Source: an uncultured Bacteroidales bacterium (GTDB lineage: Bacteria; Bacteroidota; Bacteroidia; Bacteroidales; UBA932). Taken from it: DNA of 64,000 nt. Position numbers and translations under genes: made by a program. Below, in pieces: positions 26,071 to 34,284 of the stretch (the stretch's first letter is position 1; the number at the start of each line of letters is the position of its first letter). Where the stretch lies: the NCBI GenBank assembly GCA_934667175.1, contig CAKULN010000008.1:23651-87650 (forward strand), given 5' to 3'. The notes beneath the pieces were generated by a model. It saw only the letters and a program-made list of their open reading frames with translations, did not search any database and was not told where the DNA came from.

Positions 26071-26094
26071 GGTCGCTGAGCTTGCCGAAGCGCC
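26071..26094. repeat. GAGCTTGCCGAAG palindromic repeat variant
   Basis: GGTCGCTGAGCTTGCCGAAG followed by CGCCC, just after the small-RNA terminator. A GGTCACGGCGA remnant lies about 17 bp upstream. Confidence 0.8.
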
Positions 26095-26104
26095 CGAAAT
26101 TTAG

Positions 26105-26112
26105 TAGATTTG
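26105..26112 (+). promoter_or_regulatory. Candidate -7 box of the thioesterase gene
   Basis: TAGATTTG fits TAnnTTTG and ends 23 bp before the ATG at 26136. This spacing supports the later start over an upstream in-frame start at 26082, which would begin inside the repeat. Confidence 0.6.
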
Positions 26113-26135
26113 TAATAGAAATCAAATCAACAAAT

Positions 26136-26522
26136 ATGATAGAACTTGGAATCAAAGGCCGTCAGGAGGAGATCGTGACGGAGGAACTGACCGCAAGCCA
26201 TATCGGCAGCGGGACTGTCAGGGTGTTCGCCACACCGATGATGATCGCCCTTATGGAACGTACAAGCCGACTCAGCGTAAAGCCTTATCTTGAGGATGGG
26301 CAGGAGACCGTGGGCACTAAAGTGGATGTTTCACACGTATCTTCGACACCGGTAGGAATGAAGGTGTGGTGCGAAAGCGAAGTCGTGGAGGTCGACCGTC
26401 GCCGGATCGTGTTTAAAGTCACCGCTTATGACGAGAAGGGACTCATAGGTGAGGGTACCCATGAGCGCTTTGTGATTGATGTAGCGAAGTTTCAGGCCAA
26501 GGCCGAGGAAAAAAGTAAATAA
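26136..26522 (+). CDS. FlK-like thioesterase (hotdog fold)
   Basis: 128 residues from the ATG at 26136. A longer frame from 26082 starts in a palindromic repeat and lacks a promoter, so it is rejected. The family signature is clear: ASHIGSGTVRVFATPMMIAL, LMERTS, GTKVDVSHVSSTPVGM and the closing GEGTHERFVID. FlK-type hotdog thioesterases hydrolyse small acyl-CoA thioesters; the fluoroacetyl-CoA enzyme is the characterised member. In gut Bacteroidota these proteins are common and their substrate is unknown. It is a single-gene unit with its own promoter and terminator. Confidence 0.88.
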   Translation: MIELGIKGRQEEIVTEELTASHIGSGTVRVFATPMMIALMERTSRLSVKPYLEDGQETVGTKVDVSHVSSTPVGMKVWCESEVVEVDRRRIVFKVTAYDEKGLIGEGTHERFVIDVAKFQAKAEEKSK

Positions 26523-26593
26523 CCACTGTGTCCACATTCCTCCACCAACTACTAACTTGGTGTTGGATAATTGATTGTCGTTTAATGATTTAA

Positions 26594-26636
26594 GCCTTTG
26601 TCTTTAGCTGATGTCTACTAAAGGCAAAGGCGTTTT
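26594..26636 (+). terminator. Intrinsic terminator upstream of the TIR operon
   Basis: 14-bp arms with one mismatch, GCCTTTGTCTTTAG (26594-26607) and CTAAAGGCAAAGGC (26618-26631), followed by GTTTTT. It ends transcription from the thioesterase gene. The preceding 26561-26590 segment resembles the left end of the GTGGCGG element family (GGATAATTGATTGTCG). Confidence 0.85.
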
Positions 26637-26694
26637 TCATTGAATATAAACAGATTATCCTCCACTTGTTTTTCGTAATGTGTTCTGATTTTTA

Positions 26695-26702
26695 TATCTT
26701 TG
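26695..26702 (+). promoter_or_regulatory. Candidate -7 box of the TIR operon
   Basis: TATCTTTG, a strong TAnnTTTG match, ends 59 bp before the ATG at 26762. The -33 element is not clear. Confidence 0.55.
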
Positions 26703-26761
26703 CGGTTGCGCCGCCGGAAGTGCGGTAATTTAGAATCGATTAATTGTTCTAACTGTGGTTT

Positions 26762-27724
26762 ATGACTTACAAGGTTTTTATAAGCTATTCCAGGAAAGAC
26801 GGCGGTGTCGCCGATAGGATTTGTGAGGAACTGGATAAGGCTGGCATTACCTATTTTATTGACCGGGAATCAATTAAAGGCTCAGAGGATTTCCCTGAGG
26901 TGATTTCGCATGCTATCAGGGAATCGGAATTGTTTCTTTTTCTGGCCAGCAGGAATTCCTATCAGTCGGCGTTCACCAACAAGGAGATTGTCTACGCTGT
27001 CAACAATTGTCCTAATTCCGCGATCCTGCCTTACATCATTGATGACAGCGATCTTCCCAATAACATCGAGTTTCTTCTGAGCGATGTGAACTGGATCACC
27101 ATGAAGGACTTCCCGATAGAGTCGGGACTTGTCCCACAGATAACCGCGGTTTTGAACGACCCTAAGATTCTGTATAATTCCAAGGGCTTGAAACGTAGGA
27201 AGATAAGCCGGATATTCACCGTGTTCCTGCCGATCGTGACGGTCATCGCGATCCTTGCGCTGGTTCCTTCCATTGTTGACAGGCACAGGAAAATGAAAGC
27301 GGACGCCGCCGCTGACAAAGACAAAAAGGAATATCTCGCCACAGTCGCGAAGTCGGATTCCTTGGTAAGGGCTTTCCGGCGGTTTCAGTCAAAGGATGAT
27401 CCTGAGGTGACGGTCAAGGATGAGATCGAGTGCCTTAAGAAGGCGGGTGAACTTTTGGGAGCGTCGGCGAAAATCAGCAAGAATTATTCAAACACATCAT
27501 ATTCCTATATGTATATTCCTGACTTGGTGGCTCCTCGTAAAGCTTCCTTGACGTCTTGCCTTGACTCGATCTTTACGTACTGGAAGGAGTTGGCGCAGGA
27601 CTCGTACAGATTGTACCAGTCGGGTATCACGGAGGAAAAGGATTATGCGTTAAGGTTCATCAACTACGCCCTGGACGCGAAACCGGACAGGAATCTTGAG
27701 GAATTAAGAAAAAAACTACAGTAA
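26762..27724 (+). CDS. TIR-domain membrane protein
   Basis: 320 residues. The TIR domain spans 1-135, with box 1 KVFISYSRKD, GITYFIDRESIKG and the catalytic-type region SRNSYQSAFTNKEIVYAV, where Glu75 sits at the position used for NAD cleavage by active TIR enzymes. A basic linker (KGLKRRKISR) leads to one membrane helix (about 151-172), then a helical domain. The enzyme would face the cytoplasm. It starts a three-gene operon (18-bp gap to the next gene). TIR proteins in bacteria act in NAD-consuming immunity or signalling. Activity here is inferred from the retained Glu, not shown. Confidence 0.9.
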   Translation: MTYKVFISYSRKDGGVADRICEELDKAGITYFIDRESIKGSEDFPEVISHAIRESELFLFLASRNSYQSAFTNKEIVYAVNNCPNSAILPYIIDDSDLPNNIEFLLSDVNWITMKDFPIESGLVPQITAVLNDPKILYNSKGLKRRKISRIFTVFLPIVTVIAILALVPSIVDRHRKMKADAAADKDKKEYLATVAKSDSLVRAFRRFQSKDDPEVTVKDEIECLKKAGELLGASAKISKNYSNTSYSYMYIPDLVAPRKASLTSCLDSIFTYWKELAQDSYRLYQSGITEEKDYALRFINYALDAKPDRNLEELRKKLQ

Positions 27725-27742
27725 TATACAACGCTACACATT

Positions 27743-30028
27743 ATGAAAAGATTGTTCCTGCTTATTCTGACCACACTGGTGTCTGTTTCATTGTTCGCGC
27801 AAAGCTCTACTTTTGACGAGAGGTATTCAAACGCTTTGCGCTACTATGAGTCTCATAAGTACACGCGCGCGATCGAGTTGCTGAACTCTTTGATAAAGGT
27901 ACGGGGGATCACTCCGGACCAGAAGAAAAAGGTTATCTACTTGAAAGAGAGATGCGGCAACGCTCTTAAGGCCGAAAAAGTGTTCGTCATTGACGGTGAT
28001 TCCATCGATGCGGATTACCAGGGAGGCACTTTTGGATTCAGGGTGACCTCCGGAAAGAATTGGTCTGTCTCGGAATCTCCGGCATGGTGCGCAAGCTCGA
28101 CAACCAAGGACAGCCTTTATGTGACTGTGTCAAGGAATGAGGTGACAAATTCGCGTCAGGGTAAGGTGATTATTTCCAACAAGACAGCGACGCAGATAGT
28201 TTTCGTCAGTCAGGATGCCCGTCCGGAAGCGATGAGGACGGTCCGGATCTCTACTGTGCCGGAGAGGGCCAGAGTGACTTTGGATGGAAAGACCCTTTCG
28301 ACATCTCCATGTGATTTTGTCTTGGGGGCGGGCTATCATACCTTGCGTTTTGAGAAGAACGGCTATGACACGAAAGACACCACATTCACCATACAGGATG
28401 TCTTGTCGGACACTCTGCTGGATCTGAAGACACACCTTAATCCGATTTTTGGAACAGTCAGGGTGAAGGTCGCTCCAGAGGAGGGTTTCGACTTTGATTC
28501 GACTCCGGAGGTGAAGATAAACGGAAGAAGGGTGGATCTGGAGTCCGGGTTCATCAATGATTTCGACGCGGACGAGAGCCTGATGCCTTACTCTGTCTAC
28601 AAGGATGGATATATTCCTATCATGCCTGGCACAGTGACGGTCGCGGTGTCGGCGCCGGGATTCAAGGATGAGTCCACGTCAATGAAGGTCAAAAGAGGAA
28701 CCAACACCGATGTGGATTTTACGATGAAGGCGATTTACGGGACACTGTCAGTCAACGGTAATGACGCGTCTGTCGGCGCTGAGGTCCTTGTCGATGGCAA
28801 ACGTGTTGGAGTGATGCCTTCCGGAAAGATCCGCATCAAGGTCGGAGAACACAAGATCTCGTTCCGTAAGGAGGGCTCGGACACTGAAGAACCTTTCTAC
28901 AATGTGAACATCAGGGAGAATCTTGACACATTGCTTGGTGTGACCATGAAGGCGTTCGGCCTTTACAGGTTTGTCACAGAGCCGAGCATGGCTAATGTGA
29001 TTCTGGATGGAAAGCTGATGGGAGTCACTCCGCTTGATCTGAAACTGCTTGACGGTGAGCACAAGGTCAAGATCGAGAAAGAGGGCTATGACTCCTACGA
29101 AGCGAACATTGTCACGGACTTGACACCGGACGTCCATGAGGTCAATGTCCCGATAGCGAAGTCCTACCCGTTCAGGCTCACATCCGATGAAGAGAACACC
29201 TATGCCACCGTGACAGGCGGGGACAAGACATACATAAAGGACGAACGCTTGCCTTACACCTTGAATCTTCCATATAGTGAGGCGCCTTACAAACTTGTGG
29301 TCAGACATTCGGACAACAGGCTGGCTTACAGGAAAAACATAAGATTCAACTCGAAGTCCAAGGATCACTTCAACGTCAAGACCTGGTCAAGATACAACGT
29401 TCAGGCTCTCGGTGGAAATTATTATCTGAACGAGATTTCGCTGTTCGATGACGCCGCGTTCAAGGGCTACAGGTATATCGCGGACGCGTCATTGATGAAA
29501 TTCAAATTCTTCAACGGTTTCTCGACGTCTGTCGTGAAAGGTGCGCTTTATCTGGCGGACGACAATGACGAAGCCTTGAATATTCCTGCGGAGGGTGATA
29601 GGGAAGCGTTGTCTCTGACAGGCGATGACAACGTCAACATGCTGTTTTTCCTGTCCCCGATATTCCTTAACGGAGAGCTCAGGATCGGTGGCGGCCTGAC
29701 GGATTTCATCGACGCCGGTCTTTTGGCCGGATACGCCTGGTGTCCAAGGCTTTGTTTTGCCGGAGAATATACCCACATCTCTGGGGCCGACATTTTTGTG
29801 GGCGCGGAGGTGTGCAGCAGGCTCCATTCCATCAACATCAATCTGAAGTGTGGAATTCAGGTATTCAAGGGCGAGGCCAATTACTATGTTAAAGGGCAAT
29901 CCAACTCGGGAAGCAAAGACTATGACTGGTACCACAAGAACATTGACAGAAGCCAGTTCGTGGTCTCTGTCGGCTTCTCGTTGGGAGGCAAGGACTCGAA
30001 GGGAAACAATTATCTGAGAGTGTTCTGA
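27743..30028 (+). CDS. Exported BACON/PEGA-repeat protein with C-terminal barrel-like region
   Basis: 761 residues. A signal peptide (MKRLFLLILTTLVSVSLFA) is followed by a TPR-like segment (about 22-75: ALRYYESHKYTRAIELLNSL). A BACON-like domain comes next (about 85-150: GTFGFRVTSGKNWSV, WCASSTTKDSLYVTVSRNE), then at least four PEGA-type repeats (for example STVPERARVTLDGKTL, EPSMANVILDGKLMGVTP). The last 230 residues look like beta-hairpins of a surface or barrel domain. PEGA domains bind envelope components or act as surface spacers. It lies between a TIR-TM gene and a TM-TrkA-RyR-like gene in one operon, so it probably forms the envelope-facing part of the system. Confidence 0.88.
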   Translation: MKRLFLLILTTLVSVSLFAQSSTFDERYSNALRYYESHKYTRAIELLNSLIKVRGITPDQKKKVIYLKERCGNALKAEKVFVIDGDSIDADYQGGTFGFRVTSGKNWSVSESPAWCASSTTKDSLYVTVSRNEVTNSRQGKVIISNKTATQIVFVSQDARPEAMRTVRISTVPERARVTLDGKTLSTSPCDFVLGAGYHTLRFEKNGYDTKDTTFTIQDVLSDTLLDLKTHLNPIFGTVRVKVAPEEGFDFDSTPEVKINGRRVDLESGFINDFDADESLMPYSVYKDGYIPIMPGTVTVAVSAPGFKDESTSMKVKRGTNTDVDFTMKAIYGTLSVNGNDASVGAEVLVDGKRVGVMPSGKIRIKVGEHKISFRKEGSDTEEPFYNVNIRENLDTLLGVTMKAFGLYRFVTEPSMANVILDGKLMGVTPLDLKLLDGEHKVKIEKEGYDSYEANIVTDLTPDVHEVNVPIAKSYPFRLTSDEENTYATVTGGDKTYIKDERLPYTLNLPYSEAPYKLVVRHSDNRLAYRKNIRFNSKSKDHFNVKTWSRYNVQALGGNYYLNEISLFDDAAFKGYRYIADASLMKFKFFNGFSTSVVKGALYLADDNDEALNIPAEGDREALSLTGDDNVNMLFFLSPIFLNGELRIGGGLTDFIDAGLLAGYAWCPRLCFAGEYTHISGADIFVGAEVCSRLHSININLKCGIQVFKGEANYYVKGQSNSGSKDYDWYHKNIDRSQFVVSVGFSLGGKDSKGNNYLRVF

Positions 30029-30042
30029 TAAACTGTCTGCCG

Positions 30043-32049
30043 ATGTCGAACATCTACTTTTGCGGCGCCTTGCTGCTCAGCGTGCTTTATGTGCTTATGC
30101 TGATCCGGATGTACAGGCGCAAGGTCCGGAAGCTTTGGATTCCGGTAATTGTCATCGCCGCGTTAAGCACGGTGATGTACGGTCTCATCTACTATGAGAT
30201 AGGAGTCCGGTCATTGCTTCCTTGGCTTACGTTCTCAATAATGAGCGCGGTGAAGATGTTCCTTGGAAGTGTGAACTCCAACTGCCTTTTCAGCGTGCTG
30301 ACCGATCCGGACTTGGTCCGTCACTCGCAGTTGATCCTGACGATAGCCGCCACATTGTTCCTCTGCTCGGTCGCCACGACATCCTATTTCGTGATGTATG
30401 TGCTGTACCGGTTGAGTGAAAGCCGCCTGTGGCTGTGGTTTAACAGGAAACAGGCGGGCAAGGGCGCGTCGATAATCCTCGGCACGGATTCAAGGTCAAT
30501 AAATCTTGCCAAGGACATAGCGTCCAAGGGGACGGAGACAGTCATTCTGGTGGATTTCCCGGACAAGGAGGACGGAACGGGCGCGGGGTCTTTCAAGTAC
30601 ATATTCAATCTTCGAAGTGACGAGCGTGACTGCTCCTCCTCGATTGAGCGAGACTCCAATGTCCATGTTCTTAGGGCAAGGCGGCACTTGAAATATTCTT
30701 CTGACGTCAATGCCTTTAAACACATGGGGTTGGAGAGGCTGGAGGATTGGGCTTTGGCGCCGGACAGCAAGATATTCATCCTGTCGGACGACGAGCGTGA
30801 AAACCTTGTCTGCCTGGAGCACCTGCTCCGTTCCGACAGCGGGATCACAGTCTATTGCCATGCCAGGCGAGGAGGGCTGAACACCCGTTTCTCGATCGCC
30901 GTTGAGTCTGATGTCCATTTCATAGACTCCGCCTTTCTTGTCGGCCAGTCGTTGAAGTCAAAGCCGGAATTCGCTCCGGTCAATTATGTTGATGTGGCTG
31001 TGGATGAGGACGGGAATAAGCTTGGCTATGTCACATCGCCGTTCAATTCGATGATTATCGGGTTCGGCAACGCCGGTCAAGGAGCCTTGAGGTTTCTCTA
31101 CGAGTTCGGCGCGTTTGCGGACAAGGATGGAAACAAGTCTGGATTCCATTGCGATGTCATTGACAGGAATATGAATGATTTCCTTGGGGATTTCTTTTAC
31201 AGGGTTCCAGGACTGAAAGGTAGCGCTGAGGTCTCTTTTTCCGCCATGACGACAGGTTCGGATTCATTCAGGGACATGTACCTCGCCAAACTTGACACGC
31301 TCAACTATGTGGTTGTGGCTTTGGATGACGACAGTGAAAGCCTGCGCGTAGGATTGGATCTGCTTGAGACGGCCTTTCGCTTCAGAAAAGACGGTGTCAG
31401 AAATCTGGCCATAGCCGTGCGTCTGGAATCCCCGACGGATTATGACCGTAAGATCGTGAGATTTTACTCCGACGCCTACGGCGATGTCATCCATTTGTTC
31501 GGAGACGGCCAAAGCATCTGGACTTCTGACAACATTTTCGGCCTTTCTTTCAGGGACGAGGCGATCATGTTCTATGACAACTATCAGAAAGCCACCGCCG
31601 GCGAGGAGACTTGGGAGGAGCGTAGAATAGGTCTTAAGGAGAGAAGGCGCAAAGAGGGAAAACCGGAACTTTACGCCATTCTGGAACTCCAGAGAAAAGA
31701 GTTTCAGGACATGTCCAACGCTTGGCACAGGTACACGAAGATGAGTCTGTGCTCTCCGGCTGTCTGGGAGGACCCTAAGGTCGCTGACGGGATACCGTAC
31801 AATTATTCAGGCTCACATTCCGACAGTGGGGAGCCGACATATTCATGCCTTGAGAAACTGGCTGTCTGTGAGCATCTCCGCTACGAGGCTTCACACATCA
31901 TCAACGGCTACACCCTTGCTCCCGAGAGGAACGAACTCAAGAAGCAACTCGAAAATCTTGTTCCGTACAATGATCTTACGGAATTCATCAAGCACTACGA
32001 CTGGCTGGTGGTCAAGACCACGCTGATGCTTCAGCGGAAAAGCGCTTGA
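30043..32049 (+). CDS. Membrane protein with two TrkA-N-like Rossmann domains and C-terminal RyR-like domain
   Basis: 668 residues. Three or four membrane helices lie in residues 1-125. The first Rossmann-like unit begins near ASIILGTDSRSINLAKDIA (about 146). A second begins at MIIGFGNAGQGALRFLYEF (about 342) with the classic GxGxxG of TrkA-N/RCK domains. The C-terminus (about 590-668: CEHLRYEASHIINGY, LVPYNDLTEFIKHYD) resembles the RyR domain, found once or more in animal ryanodine receptors and also in bacterial proteins. This looks like a nucleotide-gated membrane protein or channel regulator. It is the last gene of the TIR operon (14-bp gap). Confidence 0.85.
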   Translation: MSNIYFCGALLLSVLYVLMLIRMYRRKVRKLWIPVIVIAALSTVMYGLIYYEIGVRSLLPWLTFSIMSAVKMFLGSVNSNCLFSVLTDPDLVRHSQLILTIAATLFLCSVATTSYFVMYVLYRLSESRLWLWFNRKQAGKGASIILGTDSRSINLAKDIASKGTETVILVDFPDKEDGTGAGSFKYIFNLRSDERDCSSSIERDSNVHVLRARRHLKYSSDVNAFKHMGLERLEDWALAPDSKIFILSDDERENLVCLEHLLRSDSGITVYCHARRGGLNTRFSIAVESDVHFIDSAFLVGQSLKSKPEFAPVNYVDVAVDEDGNKLGYVTSPFNSMIIGFGNAGQGALRFLYEFGAFADKDGNKSGFHCDVIDRNMNDFLGDFFYRVPGLKGSAEVSFSAMTTGSDSFRDMYLAKLDTLNYVVVALDDDSESLRVGLDLLETAFRFRKDGVRNLAIAVRLESPTDYDRKIVRFYSDAYGDVIHLFGDGQSIWTSDNIFGLSFRDEAIMFYDNYQKATAGEETWEERRIGLKERRRKEGKPELYAILELQRKEFQDMSNAWHRYTKMSLCSPAVWEDPKVADGIPYNYSGSHSDSGEPTYSCLEKLAVCEHLRYEASHIINGYTLAPERNELKKQLENLVPYNDLTEFIKHYDWLVVKTTLMLQRKSA

Positions 32050-32062
32050 CCACCACGTGACC

Positions 32063-32809
32063 CTAGCAGTTCATCGCACCGCAGCAGTGGATGACCTGGC
32101 CGGAGACGTAGCCTGAGAGGTCGCTGGCGAGGAAGAGGGCCACATTGGCCACATCCTCAGGGGTGCCTCCGCGGCGAAGCGGAATCTGCTTGACCCAAGC
32201 GTCACGCACTTCCTCCGAGAGGGCGTTGGTCATGTCCGAGATGATGAATCCAGGGGCGATGCAGTTGGCTCTGATGCCGCGCGGACCCATCTCCTTGGCG
32301 ATGGACTTGGCTAAGCCGATGAGACCGGCCTTGGAGGCAGAGTAGTTGCATTGTCCGGCGTTTCCGGAAACTCCCACGACTGAGGACATGTTGATGATGC
32401 TTCCGCCTCTCTGGCGGGCCATGATCGGGGTCAGTGCGTGGATGAAGTTGAACGCTGACTTGAGGTTAACGTTGATGACGGCGTCCCACTGGGCCTCGCT
32501 CATCCTGAGCATGAGACCATCCTTGGTGATGCCGGCGTTGTTCACAAGAATGTCAATCCTGCCGAAATCGGCCAGAATCTGATTCACTACATTGTGAGTC
32601 TCCTCGAAGTTGGCGGCGTTGGAGGCGTAAGCCTTTACCTTGTGGCCGAAAGCCTCGATGTCTTTTACAGTCTGTTCTCCGGCTTCATTGATGACAAGGT
32701 CGGTGAAAGCCACGTCAGCTCCCTCGGAAGCGAATTTCATGGCGATGGCCTTGCCGATTCCTCTTGCGGCGCCCGTGATGAGGGCTACCTTTCCGTCTAA
32801 AAGTCCCAT
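32063..32809 (-). CDS. fabG: 3-oxoacyl-ACP reductase FabG
   Basis: 248 residues, standard SDR length. The cofactor loop is TGAARGIGKAIA, and NNAGITKDG, the catalytic Ser (INMSSVVG) and YSASKAG (Tyr and Lys) are all present. It reduces 3-oxoacyl-ACP in fatty-acid elongation. It is transcribed toward the TIR operon and ends 13 bp from it, tail to tail. The C-terminal GQVIHCCGAMNC is an unusual cysteine-rich ending compared with GQVIHVNGGM in most FabG proteins. Confidence 0.95.
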   Translation of the reverse strand: MGLLDGKVALITGAARGIGKAIAMKFASEGADVAFTDLVINEAGEQTVKDIEAFGHKVKAYASNAANFEETHNVVNQILADFGRIDILVNNAGITKDGLMLRMSEAQWDAVINVNLKSAFNFIHALTPIMARQRGGSIINMSSVVGVSGNAGQCNYSASKAGLIGLAKSIAKEMGPRGIRANCIAPGFIISDMTNALSEEVRDAWVKQIPLRRGGTPEDVANVALFLASDLSGYVSGQVIHCCGAMNC

Positions 32810-32922
32810 AATATTCAGTTTATTTTTTACAAAAGTAATCTATCTTGCCACGATGAGCAAGTCTTTAGGTCGCTATTTGGTGAAAGAATGGAGGATGTGG
32901 CGAAAGGCACGGATAAAATGGT

Positions 32923-32930
32923 TATCTTTG
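32923..32930 (+). promoter_or_regulatory. Candidate -7 box of ahcY
   Basis: TATCTTTG ends 13 bp before the ATG at 32944, so a leader of only about 8 nt is predicted. It supports ATG 32944 over an in-frame TTG at 32938. Confidence 0.6.
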
Positions 32931-32943
32931 CCAAGTTTTGACA

Positions 32944-34209
32944 ATGATTTCTAAAGAAATGAGTGAAATACGTGACCCTCAGCTCTGGGAAAGCGGGGAG
33001 CTGAAGATAGAATGGGTAAGGCATCACATGCCGCTGCTTGAAGGTTTGGAGAAAGAGTTTAAGGATACGAAGCCGTTCAAAGGACTGAAAGTGGCCTTGT
33101 CCGTGCATTTGGAGGCCAAGACCGCGCATCTTTGCGAGGTCCTTGCCGAAGGCGGGGCGGAGATGTTCGTCACGGGAAGCAACCCTCTCTCGACCCAGGA
33201 CGATGTGGCCGCCGCCCTTGTGCATGAGGGGCTGAACGTCTTCGCTGTCCATGGGGCGACCCCCGAGGAATATGAGCACGGCATCAGGCGAGTCATCGAG
33301 TGCGGTCCGAACATCATCATTGATGACGGTGGGGATCTCGTCACGATGATCCACGAGAACTATCCGGAGCTCATCCCGAATGTCATCGGAGGCTGCGAGG
33401 AGACCACGACCGGAATCCTTCGCCTTGAGACGATGAACCGTGAGAAGAGGCTCAGGTTCCCGATGATGCTTGTGAACAACGCCGCCTGCAAGCACTTCTT
33501 CGACAACCGTTACGGCACCGGCCAGTCCGTTTGGGACGGCATCAACAGGACCACAAACCTGATTGTGGCCGGGAAATATGTCGTTGTCGCCGGCTACGGC
33601 TGGTGCGGCAAGGGCGTGGCCATGAGAGCCAAGGGTCTCGGAGCGAAAGTGATTGTGACGGAGATCGATCCGATCAAAGCCATGGAGGCCGTGATGGATG
33701 GATTCCAGGTCATGAGCATGGCTCAGGCCGCGTCGGAGGGCGATATATTCGTGACTGTCACCGGCTGCGATGATGTCATCACCAAGGAGCATTTCCTTGC
33801 GATGAAGGACGGGGCGATCTGCTGCAACGCCGGGCACTTCGACTGCGAGGTGAATGTCGCCCAGCTCAAGGAACTCGCTGTCAGCGAGAAGCCTGCGAGA
33901 CAGAATATTCAGGAATATGACCTCCCTAACGGTCGTAAGGTCTATATTATAGCGGAGGGTCGCCTTGTCAATCTGGCCGCCGGGGACGGACATCCTGCCG
34001 AAATCATGGATATGTCGTTCGCAATCCAGGCCTTGAGTGCCAAGTATCTGGCTGACAACAGGATGGTTCTTGCAAGGGATCTTGGAGAGATGCTCCATTG
34101 CGTGCCAGAATCCATTGACCGCGAGGTTGCCTTCAGAAAGCTGAAGGACTGGGGAATCACGATCGACACGCTGACTCCTGCCCAGCACAAGTACCTTTAC
34201 GGAGAATAA
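32944..34209 (+). CDS. ahcY: Adenosylhomocysteinase (S-adenosyl-L-homocysteine hydrolase)
   Basis: 421 residues from the ATG at 32944. Recognisable blocks: ALSVHLEAKTAHL, TGSNPLSTQDDVAAAL, DDGGDLV, EETTTGILRL, the NAD-binding GYGWCGKGVAMRAKGLGA and the late NLAAGDGHPAEIMDMSFA. It splits S-adenosylhomocysteine to adenosine and homocysteine, relieving product inhibition of methyltransferases. It is a single-gene unit with promoter and terminator. It is about 50 residues shorter than many bacterial enzymes and matches the archaeal/Thermotoga-like length class. Confidence 0.95.
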   Translation: MISKEMSEIRDPQLWESGELKIEWVRHHMPLLEGLEKEFKDTKPFKGLKVALSVHLEAKTAHLCEVLAEGGAEMFVTGSNPLSTQDDVAAALVHEGLNVFAVHGATPEEYEHGIRRVIECGPNIIIDDGGDLVTMIHENYPELIPNVIGGCEETTTGILRLETMNREKRLRFPMMLVNNAACKHFFDNRYGTGQSVWDGINRTTNLIVAGKYVVVAGYGWCGKGVAMRAKGLGAKVIVTEIDPIKAMEAVMDGFQVMSMAQAASEGDIFVTVTGCDDVITKEHFLAMKDGAICCNAGHFDCEVNVAQLKELAVSEKPARQNIQEYDLPNGRKVYIIAEGRLVNLAAGDGHPAEIMDMSFAIQALSAKYLADNRMVLARDLGEMLHCVPESIDREVAFRKLKDWGITIDTLTPAQHKYLYGE

Positions 34210-34219
34210 AGTAATTGAT

Positions 34220-34258
34220 AAGGAATAGTTTGGCAAGTCCGCCGACCTATTCCTTTTG
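34220..34258 (+). terminator. Intrinsic terminator between ahcY and nhaA
   Basis: Arms AAGGAATAG (34220-34228) and CTATTCCTT (34247-34255) around an 18-nt loop, followed by TTG. It begins 10 bp after the ahcY stop codon. Confidence 0.75.
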
Positions 34259-34284
34259 TAAATGATTTCATAAAAAGTAACACT

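Noticed and set aside
32827-34236. A 469-codon open frame antisense to ahcY
   Set aside because: ahcY is unmistakable on the other strand with all family motifs. The antisense frame has no signal, domain or promoter and arises from the codon pattern of ahcY.
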